A DNA stretch of 7,783 nucleotides from GCA-2737125 sp044336815 (GCA_044336815.1 JBIIOU010000097.1:1-7783); one strand, 5' to 3'; shown: positions 1 through 6,906, numbered from the stretch's first letter. Notes: generated by a model from the sequence alone, not told the origin. Program-made: numbers and translations.

Positions 1-206
1 TCTTCCTCGCCCGGAGTCTTAACAGTGGTCGGAGCATCCGGTCCATAGCCGGCATGCTTGAGCATCCGGCGAAAATCGATTACCTGCTCTATGGATATAT
101 CTTTGTCATGAGAGCGATCAAACACCTCGATCTCTGTTCCGACGGTAATGCGAAAACGACCGTCGTGCTTTTCTTCGACCTCACCGACCGCTGAAAGTAG
201 GCTCAT
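1..206 (-). CDS. Unrecognised small protein, N-terminal part (3' end outside window)
   Basis: This minus-strand frame is open from ATG at 206-204 to the left edge and is cut off after 68 residues, so total length is unknown. The start is well supported: an in-frame TGA lies one codon upstream, and an AGGTGGG ribosome-binding site sits about 7 nt before the ATG. The peptide begins MSLLSAVGEVEEKHDGRF and contains a short beta-rich stretch (about residues 17-30, RFRITVGTEIEVFD) followed by a likely helix (about 38-53, ISIEQVIDFRRMLKHAGY). It is rich in charged residues and has no signal peptide, membrane segment or catalytic motif that I can see. I do not recognise the family. It lies downstream of, and in the same direction as, the aldehyde dehydrogenase with a 116-bp gap, so it may have its own promoter and need not belong to polyamine metabolism. 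Coding status is likely rather than certain. Confidence 0.65.
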   Translation of the reverse strand, partial: MSLLSAVGEVEEKHDGRFRITVGTEIEVFDRSHDKDISIEQVIDFRRMLKHAGYGPDAPTTVKTPGEE

Positions 207-216
207 TACGTCAACC

Positions 217-287
217 CACCTGATGTTGTGGCTGGTTGGGTGGGCAAATATGGCGGCTACGGTGTCACGGTGATGGTTATTCAGGTG
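217..287 (-). promoter_or_regulatory. Possible leader pairing that would cover the ribosome-binding site of the leftmost gene
   Basis: On the minus strand, CACCTGA (287-281) is an exact reverse complement of TCAGGTG (223-217), and the latter overlaps the AGGTGGG ribosome-binding site of the gene starting at 206. If transcription starts upstream of 287, for example from a TAAGAT -10-like hexamer at 308-303, the two 7-nt arms could pair across a 57-nt loop and hide the site. No convincing -35 accompanies that hexamer. This may be chance, since a 7-nt match in about 100 bases is not rare. Confidence 0.2.
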
Positions 288-322
288 ATTGGTCATGGCA
301 TGATCTTAGACGCACGCACAAT

Positions 323-1786
323 CTATAGAGCGAGGTCGGTCAGGACCAAGACCCGCTCATGGGTTAAGTCGGTCATCGCGGACCGCAACCCTTCTCGGCC
401 AACCCCCGAAGCCTTGATACCGCCGTATGGCATTTGGTCGGCCCGGAAAGTTGGGGCATCACCAATGATCACGCCCCCCACCTCAAGTTCACGGTGCGCG
501 CGGAAAATCTCTTGAATATTGTGGGTGAACAGGCCGGTCTGCAGGCCAAACCTTGAGTCGTTAACTAGGTCGATACCTTCATCAAGATCCTTGATTACTT
601 GGATCGACATTACGGGGCCAAAAACCTCTTCGCACGACACCCGCACCCGGGGATCGACATTAGAAAGGAGTGTTGGCTCAATCGAAGTACCGCTACGCGA
701 ACCCCCGGCGAGTACCACGGCTCCAGCGTCGACCGCCTCTTGCACCCACTCCGTAACTCGCACCGCGGCCACTTCACTAATCATCGGCCCAACTTCGGTA
801 GCCGAATCCCATGGCGAGCCACTCACAAGTGCAAGCACATTAGCGATGAGGCGCTCGGTGAACGCTTCGGCAACGGACTCTTCAACGAAGATCCTTTGCA
901 CGGAGACACAGGTTTGGCCGGCTTGTGCATTTCCATACATTGCGATTCGACGCGCAGCCCACTCTAAATCCTTGGCGCTGCTGTAGTCCCCCAAAATTAT
1001 CGCGGCCGCATTGCCACCCAGTTCGAGCACGATGTGCTTATTTGGCACCTCGCGTTGAATTGCAAACCCCACGGGCTCCGAACCGGTAAACGAAATAACC
1101 GGCAGCCTAGGGTCAGCCACGAGGGATGGAGCTACCTCATTGCCAACGGGGATGACCGAGAACATGCCAGGTGGTAAATCGGTCTCACCAAGAAGCTCAC
1201 CAATAAGTAACGCGCCCAGTGGCGTTGCCGGTGCCGGTTTCACCACAATGGGTGCACCAACTGCAAGTGCAGGCGCAATTTTATGGGCGACGAGGTTCAC
1301 CGGAAAGTTGAAAGGTGAAATCCCAAGGACTGGTCCGTGTGGAAAACGCCGGATGATCGCGGCTCGGCCTGCAGTTGCCGCCTCGGTATCGAGCCGCTGA
1401 AACTCACCGTTGAATCGCCGAGCTTCTTCAGCAGCCCATCTAAATGTCGATGCTGCGCGCCCAGCCTCCGCCCGTGACCAAGTGATGGGCTTGCCGTTTT
1501 CGGCCGTAATTAAAGCTGCTACTTCGTCAAGGCGCTCCTCCAGCCGGCGCGAGACATGGGTTAATGCCGCAGCGCGTTGAGCGGCTGAAGTGCGCTGAGC
1601 CTCGCGGCGCACCTGCCACGCCCCCTCGATAGCGGCTTCTACGCTGGCCGCATTCGGAACTGTGTAAGTACCAACAACTGACCCATCACCAGGGTGGGTA
1701 ACCTCGGCGCGCTCGCCCGCATCTGATGCGGTGCCCGCGATCCATGCTGGCCAATGACGCGGAGTGTGAAGATCATGCATGCCCAT
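323..1786 (-). CDS. NAD(P)-dependent aldehyde dehydrogenase, probably for an aminoaldehyde or succinate semialdehyde
   Basis: This is a complete 487-residue cytosolic enzyme of the ALDH superfamily, of normal length. It oxidises an aldehyde to the acid with NAD(P)+. Visible landmarks in order are the SPFN motif with oxyanion-hole Asn160, the cofactor-binding Lys183 in VVKPAPATP, the FTGSEPVG loop (233-240), the general base Glu255 in LELGGN, the catalytic Cys293 in GQTCVS, and Glu387 in EEVFGP. All key residues are present. The start at 1786 has a weak AGG about 8 nt upstream; Met3 (1780) is an alternative. It is divergent from gabT with 84 bp between them. The neighbourhood of polyamine genes suggests 4-aminobutyraldehyde, 4-guanidinobutyraldehyde or succinate semialdehyde as substrate, but substrate cannot be read from the sequence. 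The CVSVQR segment after the catalytic Cys differs from the CVCANR of E. coli GabD as I recall it, so I do not assign gabD. Confidence 0.95.
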   Translation of the reverse strand: MGMHDLHTPRHWPAWIAGTASDAGERAEVTHPGDGSVVGTYTVPNAASVEAAIEGAWQVRREAQRTSAAQRAAALTHVSRRLEERLDEVAALITAENGKPITWSRAEAGRAASTFRWAAEEARRFNGEFQRLDTEAATAGRAAIIRRFPHGPVLGISPFNFPVNLVAHKIAPALAVGAPIVVKPAPATPLGALLIGELLGETDLPPGMFSVIPVGNEVAPSLVADPRLPVISFTGSEPVGFAIQREVPNKHIVLELGGNAAAIILGDYSSAKDLEWAARRIAMYGNAQAGQTCVSVQRIFVEESVAEAFTERLIANVLALVSGSPWDSATEVGPMISEVAAVRVTEWVQEAVDAGAVVLAGGSRSGTSIEPTLLSNVDPRVRVSCEEVFGPVMSIQVIKDLDEGIDLVNDSRFGLQTGLFTHNIQEIFRAHRELEVGGVIIGDAPTFRADQMPYGGIKASGVGREGLRSAMTDLTHERVLVLTDLAL

Positions 1787-1807
1787 GGGTAAAACCTATG
1801 CCCCCCC

Positions 1808-1839
1808 CTAAGCCAGCGAATAACCGGGCACTGGCCTAG
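1808..1839. promoter_or_regulatory. Candidate operator: inverted repeat between the divergent aldehyde dehydrogenase and gabT genes
   Basis: Two 9-bp arms, CTAAGCCAG (1808-1816) and CTGGCCTAG (1831-1839), are reverse complements except at one position and are separated by 14 bp. Arm centres are 23 bp apart, roughly two helical turns, which suits a dimeric repressor or activator binding one DNA face. The site lies in the middle of the 84-bp divergent region, so one regulator could control both genes. No regulator gene is in the window, so its identity is unknown. Confidence 0.4.
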
Positions 1840-1842
1840 GAT
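1837..1842 (+). promoter_or_regulatory. Possible -10 element for gabT
   Basis: TAGGAT fits the TAnnnT pattern of a sigma-70-type -10 box, lies 28 bp before the gabT ATG and overlaps the right arm of the inverted repeat. No good -35 hexamer is present 16-18 bp upstream. If real, it would give a leader of roughly 20 nt, and a protein bound to the repeat would block it. Confidence 0.3.
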
Positions 1843-1861
1843 TCAGAAAAGCGCCCACCAT

Positions 1862-1866
1862 GGAGG
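1862..1866 (+). promoter_or_regulatory. Ribosome-binding site of gabT
   Basis: GGAGG lies 4 nt before the ATG at 1871, which is strong in sequence but slightly close. It fixes the gabT start. Confidence 0.75.
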
Positions 1867-1870
1867 CAAC

Positions 1871-3220
1871 ATGACTCTCACCACCGAGCGAACCGACAAT
1901 GATCTGGCCCAAGTACGCCGACTGGTGACTACTATCCCAGGGCCAAAGTCATTGGAACTACTTGCCCGGAAGACCGAAGCGGTATCCGCCGGCGTTGGCG
2001 TCACCCTTCCAGTGTTCATCACCAAAGCCGGGGGCGGCATCCTCGAAGATGTCGACGGGAACTCCATGATCGACATGGGTTCGGGTATAGCAGTGACAAC
2101 CGTTGGCAACGCCAACCCCTACGTGGTCGAAAATGTGCAACGGCAGGTTGCGGCATTCACCCACACCTGTTTCATGGTGACTCCATATGCCGGCTATGTC
2201 GAAGTATGCGAGGCACTAAATCGCCTAACCCCAGGCGAGCACGCCAAACGTTCAGCACTTTTCAACTCCGGTGCTGAGGCCATTGAAAATGCCGTCAAGA
2301 TCGCCCGGACATTTACCAATCGAGCCGCGGTGGTGGTTGTAGAGCACGGTTATCACGGACGCACTAACCTCACTATGGCGATGACCGCGAAGAACATGCC
2401 CTATAAGGACGGCTTTGGCCCATTTGCCTCTGAGATCTATCGCGTACCAACCTCGTACCCATTCCGCGATGCGCCCCTATCGGGCCTTGATATCGCAAAG
2501 CGCGCCATCAGCCGCATTGACAAAGAGATAGGCGCTACCAATGTTGCTGCGATTGTCATTGAACCGATACAAGGCGAGGGCGGTTTCATTGTCCCAGGCG
2601 ATGGCTATTTTGCTGCAATGGCGACTTTCGCCAAAGAGAACGGCATCGTCTTTGTCGCCGACGAAATTCAAAGTGGTTTTTGCCGCACCGGCGACTGGTT
2701 CGCCAGCAGCTATGAAGGCGTTATCCCCGATCTAATAACCACCGCAAAAGGCATCGCCGGTGGCCTCCCCCTTGCCGCAGTTACCGGCCGGGCCGACATC
2801 ATGGATTCGGTACACGCCGGTGGCCTCGGTGGAACCTACGGCGGCAACCCGGTAGCTTGCGCGGGCGCCCTCGGAGCAATTCGGTGGATGGAAGAAGAAG
2901 ACGCCTGCGGTCGCGCGAAGGCTATTGAAGCCGTGATGCTTCCCGCTTTAGCGGCTATGCAGATAAAGCACCCGACCATCGGTGATATTCGAGGTCGTGG
3001 AGCAATGCTCGCGATTGAGCTTGTCAAGCCCGGCACTATGGATCCAGATCCAGAGCGCACCGGTGCCGTTGCGAAGTACTGCCATGGCCAAGGAGTAATG
3101 GTCTTGACGACCGGCACCTTCTCGAACGTGGTGCGTTTCCTACCGCCACTAACCATGCCTATGCATCTTCTCGAAGAGGCACTCGAGGTAATCGCTAGCG
3201 GCTTTGAATTTACTAGTTAG
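1871..3220 (+). CDS. gabT: 4-aminobutyrate aminotransferase (GABA transaminase)
   Basis: This 449-residue cytosolic PLP enzyme belongs to the class-III aminotransferases. It transfers the amino group of GABA to 2-oxoglutarate, giving succinate semialdehyde and glutamate. The PLP-binding features are intact: NSGAEA (132-137) binds the phosphate, YHGRT (161-165) stacks on the ring, EPIQGEGG (231-238) follows, Asp264 in VADEIQSG contacts the pyridine nitrogen, and Lys293 in TTAKGIAGGLPL is the Schiff-base lysine. GTYGGNP (321-327) and the C-terminal VRFLPPL (421-427) match the GabT type. Length is near the roughly 425-450 usual for the family, with an N-terminal extension of about 20 residues. 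It is the only complete plus-strand gene, divergent from the aldehyde dehydrogenase and probably co-regulated with it. It would take the GABA produced from putrescine or guanidinobutyrate. Related omega-aminotransferases (5-aminovalerate, putrescine) cannot be fully excluded. Confidence 0.93.
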   Translation: MTLTTERTDNDLAQVRRLVTTIPGPKSLELLARKTEAVSAGVGVTLPVFITKAGGGILEDVDGNSMIDMGSGIAVTTVGNANPYVVENVQRQVAAFTHTCFMVTPYAGYVEVCEALNRLTPGEHAKRSALFNSGAEAIENAVKIARTFTNRAAVVVVEHGYHGRTNLTMAMTAKNMPYKDGFGPFASEIYRVPTSYPFRDAPLSGLDIAKRAISRIDKEIGATNVAAIVIEPIQGEGGFIVPGDGYFAAMATFAKENGIVFVADEIQSGFCRTGDWFASSYEGVIPDLITTAKGIAGGLPLAAVTGRADIMDSVHAGGLGGTYGGNPVACAGALGAIRWMEEEDACGRAKAIEAVMLPALAAMQIKHPTIGDIRGRGAMLAIELVKPGTMDPDPERTGAVAKYCHGQGVMVLTTGTFSNVVRFLPPLTMPMHLLEEALEVIASGFEFTS

Positions 3221-3245
3221 CCTGTAGCTAGTAGTCGATTCGAAG
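3202..3245. terminator. Candidate bidirectional terminator across the convergent gabT / dehydrogenase junction
   Basis: An inner stem TACTAG (3211-3216) / CTAGTA (3228-3233) with an 11-nt loop is continued by an outer stem CTTTGAAT (3202-3209) / ATTCGAAG (3238-3245) with one G-T wobble. The two stems are joined by an internal loop of 1 nt against 4 nt. Both stop codons (TAG 3218-3220 on plus, TAG 3230-3228 on minus) fall inside the hairpin. No U-run follows on either strand and the stems are A+T-rich, so termination strength is uncertain. Confidence 0.4.
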
Positions 3246-4439
3246 ACCGAATTTTTGCTCGTAGCCCGATTCCATTAGATCGAGGTACTTGAGGGCGTCA
3301 AAGGCCTCGGGGCCTAACACGCCGTTACCCTGCCACGTTTTGGTGGCAAGTAACTCCAGCGCGATCACCGGATTCATGGCCGTTTGCCAAACGACCGCTT
3401 GCACACCGTACTCACGCATCGACCATTCGTTGTCCAACACGTGATACAGATACACCGACTTAGGCTTACCATCTAAGCCGGTGCCCGTAACCCAGGTGCC
3501 CGCACAGGTTTTACCGCTCATTTTGTCTCCTAGGGTCGCCGGATCCGGTAACGCAGCTGCAACTAAATCACGCGGGCTAATCTGCACGCCTTTGACGTTT
3601 ACCGGTGTCGTGCTATCCAGCCCAAGTTTGTGCAGAGTCTTAAGCACTTCGATGAATTCGTCACCGAGCCCGTATTTGAAAGTAACCCGCTTGCACTTTA
3701 TCCAGCGCGGCACCAGGAGGACTTCCTCGTGCTCTACGTTCACACATTCAACCGGCCCGATACCTTCCGGGAAATCGAATACCTCAGGTTCACTAAAAGG
3801 TGCGGTGGTGAACCAACCTTTGTCCGACTCCCAGATCACCGGTGGATTAAGGCACTCCTCGATAGTGGTCCAGATCGAAAATGAGGGTGCAAAGTCATAC
3901 CCAGCCACTGTTAAATTGGCGCCGTCGCGAATACCGATTTCATCAATCTCACTGAACAGGTGATCTGCCGCATACCTGGCGAAAATATCCGATAACCCGG
4001 GTTCAACACCTACCCCACACAGGGCCAATAGGCCAGCATCTTGCCATTCATCTGCTTTCGCAAATTGCTCATCGCCCAGCATCACCCCAACGTTTTCATG
4101 CGGCAAGGTGGGATGCGGGCGCGAAAGACTCATCGCCGTATCAAGGTAGTTGGCTCCGGCCGCGAATGCTCCGTCGAATATCGGCATTACGTAGCGTGGG
4201 TCGATGACGTTCAACACATGGGTTATTCCATGCTGCTGACACATAGCCGTGATTTCGCTGGTATTTGCCGCATCTATCCGAGCTGCCACAAAACGCGGAT
4301 CAGTAACCCGATCGGCCAGCGCCTGAGACCGGTTCAGGTCGAAGTCGGCGCAAATCCATAAATCAAAGAACTCTCGCCGTTTGGCAATCAGCGCAGCGGA
4401 TGTGCCGACACCACCTGACCCGATAGCGAGTACTCGCAT
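3228..4439 (-). CDS. Saccharopine-dehydrogenase-like NAD(P)-dependent oxidoreductase of unknown substrate
   Basis: This is a 403-residue protein of the saccharopine dehydrogenase / carboxynorspermidine dehydrogenase superfamily. It starts with a Rossmann fold whose dinucleotide loop GSGGVG is at residues 7-12, with further nucleotide-domain signals in ICADFD (29-34) and VLNVIDPRYV (75-84). The WTTIEEC segment (190-196) belongs to the C-terminal substrate domain. Family members form or break a secondary amine between an amino acid or amine and an aldehyde or keto acid using NAD(P)H. The start at 4439 was chosen over an in-frame ATG at 4490 because the Rossmann strand begins at MRVLAIG and GGAGAG lies 5 nt before it; the longer start would add 17 unlikely residues overlapping the ureohydrolase. 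Only 2 nt separate it from the ureohydrolase stop, so the two are probably translationally coupled. A role in polyamine or diamine metabolism is inferred from context only; homospermidine-like or carboxyspermidine-like chemistry is one option. Confidence 0.88.
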   Translation of the reverse strand: MRVLAIGSGGVGTSAALIAKRREFFDLWICADFDLNRSQALADRVTDPRFVAARIDAANTSEITAMCQQHGITHVLNVIDPRYVMPIFDGAFAAGANYLDTAMSLSRPHPTLPHENVGVMLGDEQFAKADEWQDAGLLALCGVGVEPGLSDIFARYAADHLFSEIDEIGIRDGANLTVAGYDFAPSFSIWTTIEECLNPPVIWESDKGWFTTAPFSEPEVFDFPEGIGPVECVNVEHEEVLLVPRWIKCKRVTFKYGLGDEFIEVLKTLHKLGLDSTTPVNVKGVQISPRDLVAAALPDPATLGDKMSGKTCAGTWVTGTGLDGKPKSVYLYHVLDNEWSMREYGVQAVVWQTAMNPVIALELLATKTWQGNGVLGPEAFDALKYLDLMESGYEQKFGLRIDY

Positions 4440-4441
4440 TA

Positions 4442-5467
4442 TTACTCTCCGGTGGCTCGGTCGGCGAGTAGTGGCTGCCGAGGATCCCATTTCGTACCAT
4501 CACGGTCATCTTGACGGCGCCGCGCAATTGCCGAGAGCGCCTCGAGGACAACGCGGTTACCCAACATGACCGTGATGTCGGCATGGTCAAATGGTGGAGA
4601 TACTTCGACTACATCCATCCCCACCACCGGCAACTCGTAACAAATACGCCGCACCGCATCAAGTAACTCACGCGCCGTGAGCCCGCCGGGTTCTGGGGTG
4701 CCGGTACCAGGGGCGTGGCCTGGATCGCAAACGTCGATATCAACGCTCAAAAATACACCGTCGCATTCATCTAAAGCGATGGCGAAAGCTTCGGTAAGTA
4801 CCTCGCTGAGTCCGCGTTCAACAATTTCAGTCATCTCATACGAGCGCATACCTTGCTCAGCCATCCACTGCAAGGTCTCTGGTTCTGGCCAATAACCGCG
4901 TAAACCTATTTGCAAGAATCGATCGCCACGAGCAGCACCAGATTCAATTAGGCGGCGCATTGGCTGGCCGTGGCCGATTAGCGACCCAAAACAGGTATCG
5001 CCGGTATCGGCATGGGCGTCAAAGTGGATGATCGCGATCTTTCCCCAGCCGCGCGCCCGCGCAACACCGGTCACATCTGGCCAGGTAATCGTGTGGTCAC
5101 CGCCCAAGATGATCGGGATGGCACCGGTCTTAGCGACCTTCTCAACTACCGCCTCGAGTGATGCACATGCGGTTGCTGCGTCGCCGCTGTACATCTCCAC
5201 ATCTCCCGCGTCGACGACTTTCATATCCGCGAGACCATCAACACGCATAGCTAGGGATGGTCGGCTACCGTCATGTGGCAGGTAACAAGTTGCCCGCATT
5301 GCCTGCGGCCCAAAGCGCGCACCACTACGAAATGAGGTTCCGCCATCAAATGGCGCGCCCAAAATCACAATGTCAGCATCTTCGTAAGTACTAGGAGTAT
5401 CCAGGTCGCACCGAGCAACGCCTAGAAAGGTGATGTCTGGCCCGAATTGGGCTCCGTAACGAGTCAT
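4442..5467 (-). CDS. speB: Agmatinase-family ureohydrolase (agmatinase or guanidinobutyrase)
   Basis: This 341-residue cytosolic enzyme belongs to the arginase/agmatinase family and hydrolyses a guanidino group to an amine plus urea at a binuclear Mn centre. All six expected metal ligands are visible: His125 in GGDHT, Asp150, His152 and Asp154 in FDAHAD, and Asp243 and Asp245 in SVDIDVCDP. APGTGTPEPGG (252-262) and the VVEVSPP motif with Glu288 complete the family signature. The length is slightly above the 300-320 of typical SpeB, with a C-terminal tail of about 25 residues. ATG at 5467 has AAGG 7 nt upstream. It lies 23 bp after the FAD oxidoreductase and 2 bp before the saccharopine-dehydrogenase-like gene, so it sits mid-operon. 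Agmatine gives putrescine; 4-guanidinobutyrate would give GABA, the substrate of GabT. The sequence does not settle which, so the symbol is a family-level assignment. Confidence 0.92.
   Translation of the reverse strand: MTRYGAQFGPDITFLGVARCDLDTPSTYEDADIVILGAPFDGGTSFRSGARFGPQAMRATCYLPHDGSRPSLAMRVDGLADMKVVDAGDVEMYSGDAATACASLEAVVEKVAKTGAIPIILGGDHTITWPDVTGVARARGWGKIAIIHFDAHADTGDTCFGSLIGHGQPMRRLIESGAARGDRFLQIGLRGYWPEPETLQWMAEQGMRSYEMTEIVERGLSEVLTEAFAIALDECDGVFLSVDIDVCDPGHAPGTGTPEPGGLTARELLDAVRRICYELPVVGMDVVEVSPPFDHADITVMLGNRVVLEALSAIARRRQDDRDGTKWDPRQPLLADRATGE
4445..4450 (-). promoter_or_regulatory. Ribosome-binding site of the saccharopine-dehydrogenase-like gene, inside the ureohydrolase 3' end
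   Basis: GGAGAG on the minus strand lies in the last codons of the ureohydrolase and is 5 nt from the ATG at 4439; the upstream stop TAA (4444-4442) falls between them. This decides the start and implies coupled translation. Confidence 0.7.
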
Positions 5468-5490
5468 ATCACGACCTTAGTACGGCGCAC

Positions 5491-6906
5491 CTAGGAGTCA
5501 AAGCCTAGTCCGAAACGATCCAAGGTTCGCAGCCATAAATTGCGCCGCCCCCCGTTTCGGTCGGCCGACTTCAAAGACCTAGTGGTCCAATCAATACCGA
5601 TTGACCTCACCGGCTCTGGTGGAAACGGCTTGGGCTTCTTCTTGACCATCTGCAATTCGGTGCGCTCGGTCCGGCGGCCTTGCACCAGATCTAGCATTAC
5701 CTGAGCACCAAACCTCGAAGATCCAACCCCTAGCCCCGTGTAACCGCTGACGTAGACGGTCTTCCCCCCGTGGGCCTTACCCCAAAAAGCGCTGAATCGC
5801 GAGCAGGTATCAATCGCGCCGCCCCACAGATGCGAAAACTCTAACCCTGCCAATTGCGGGAAAGTCTGAAAAAAGTGTGCGGCCAATCGTTTGAATGACT
5901 CGTTATCGACTTCATGCTGGCGCCCGAAGCCATTACCGCGGTGATACACCGCGTCATACCCGCCCCACAGAATTCGGCCATCTTCGGTAATTCGGTAATA
6001 GTGAAATTGATTCCCGCTATCAGATAAGCCTTCGCGACCTTGCCACCCGACCGATGCTCGCTGCTCGGTAGTAAGTGGCTGCGACATCAGGACAAAGTCG
6101 TATACGGGCACTACATAGTTGCTGATACGCCGCAGGAGGGGCGGATACGCATTCGTGGCTAATGCCACCCGGCTGGCTGCGACACTTCCCGACCGGGTGA
6201 AGACACTGACCGATGCACCTTCATTCTTTAGGTCTATTACCGGGGTGTGCTCATGGATCACAACTCCTAGCTCCTCAGCCACCTTAGCCAGCCCCCAAGC
6301 CAGTCGAGCAGGATTGAGCATTGCGGTGCCCGACGGGTCAAATAGCCCACCGAGATAGGTAGTGGAATCAACTAGCTCTCGCGTCTGCTCACTGGTTAGC
6401 AATTGATAGTCGATCCCAAGTGCCCGACCCGCGGCAGCGGCCTCTTGAATATCGCTCAATTGATAAGGCTCAACAGCGAGCGCTAAATCACCGGATCTGA
6501 TGAATTCGCAGTCGATGCCGTGCTGCTTTATAAAATCCTCGATGGAGTCAAGGTTTTGATTGCCAAGTCGCAACAACGTCGAAATCTCTGTTGGCCACCG
6601 ACTTAGGCCATTGGCCAACCCGTGGGTCAGAGACGCGGAGCAAAAACCACCGTTTCTCCCGGTCGCGCCACCAGCAATGCGACCGCCTTCGAGAACTACC
6701 ACGCTCCATTCAGGGTGTTCTTCCTTGGCAAGTAGCGCGGTCCAGAGGCCACTGAACCCGGCTCCAACCACACAAAGGTCGGCGGTCGTGTTCGTCTCCA
6801 AACACGGGAGCGCCGCCGGGCGACTTGGGTCATCAAGCCAATAGACCTCATTGCGGGCGTTCTTTAGGGAGCCAACTGAAGCATCGGTTTGCGTGTCGTT
6901 GAACAC
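5491..6906 (-). CDS. FAD-dependent amine oxidoreductase (DAO / gamma-glutamylputrescine oxidase-like)
   Basis: This 471-residue flavoenzyme belongs to the D-amino-acid-oxidase-like (DAO) family. The FAD-binding Rossmann motif GAGFSG is at 48-53, the ribose-binding Glu73 ends the second strand (VVVLEGG), and ATGRNGG (81-87) is a conserved flavin loop. GYTGLGVGSSRFGAQ (388-402) is the C-terminal flavin-contacting region. About 50 further residues rich in Lys, Arg and Pro follow. Members such as PuuB oxidise primary amines to aldehydes with release of ammonia and H2O2. The start is GTG at 6906, preceded by AAAGG 8 nt upstream; no in-frame ATG lies nearby upstream. It precedes the ureohydrolase by 23 bp and follows potC after 117 bp. 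Putrescine, gamma-glutamylputrescine or agmatine are plausible substrates. No puuA-like ligase is in the window, so I do not assign puuB. Confidence 0.9.
   Translation of the reverse strand: MFNDTQTDASVGSLKNARNEVYWLDDPSRPAALPCLETNTTADLCVVGAGFSGLWTALLAKEEHPEWSVVVLEGGRIAGGATGRNGGFCSASLTHGLANGLSRWPTEISTLLRLGNQNLDSIEDFIKQHGIDCEFIRSGDLALAVEPYQLSDIQEAAAAGRALGIDYQLLTSEQTRELVDSTTYLGGLFDPSGTAMLNPARLAWGLAKVAEELGVVIHEHTPVIDLKNEGASVSVFTRSGSVAASRVALATNAYPPLLRRISNYVVPVYDFVLMSQPLTTEQRASVGWQGREGLSDSGNQFHYYRITEDGRILWGGYDAVYHRGNGFGRQHEVDNESFKRLAAHFFQTFPQLAGLEFSHLWGGAIDTCSRFSAFWGKAHGGKTVYVSGYTGLGVGSSRFGAQVMLDLVQGRRTERTELQMVKKKPKPFPPEPVRSIGIDWTTRSLKSADRNGGRRNLWLRTLDRFGLGFDS

Noticed and set aside
293..303. Small palindrome TCATG-G-CATGA upstream of the leftmost gene
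   Set aside because: Arms of 5 bp are too short to call an operator without comparative support.
228..986. Plus-strand ORFs at 228-515, 519-986 and 599-967
   Set aside because: They lie antisense to the aldehyde dehydrogenase (the first only starts in the intergenic gap), have low-complexity Arg/Ser/Thr-rich composition and resemble no family.
1801..1808. Run of eight C in the divergent intergenic region
   Set aside because: A single short homopolymer outside coding sequence; it could be a slippage site but nothing supports phase variation.
1860..1874. Four-codon leader ORF (ATG 1860, TGA overlapping the gabT ATG)
   Set aside because: Its ATG overlaps gabT's own ribosome-binding site and it has none of its own; likely chance.
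3481..3963. 160-residue plus-strand ORF antisense to the saccharopine-dehydrogenase-like gene
   Set aside because: Its composition is that of an antisense shadow frame, and the minus-strand gene has clear family motifs throughout.
4440..4490. Longer start for the saccharopine-dehydrogenase-like gene at ATG 4490
   Set aside because: It would add 17 residues before the Rossmann strand and overlap the ureohydrolase. The ATG at 4439 has a good ribosome-binding site.
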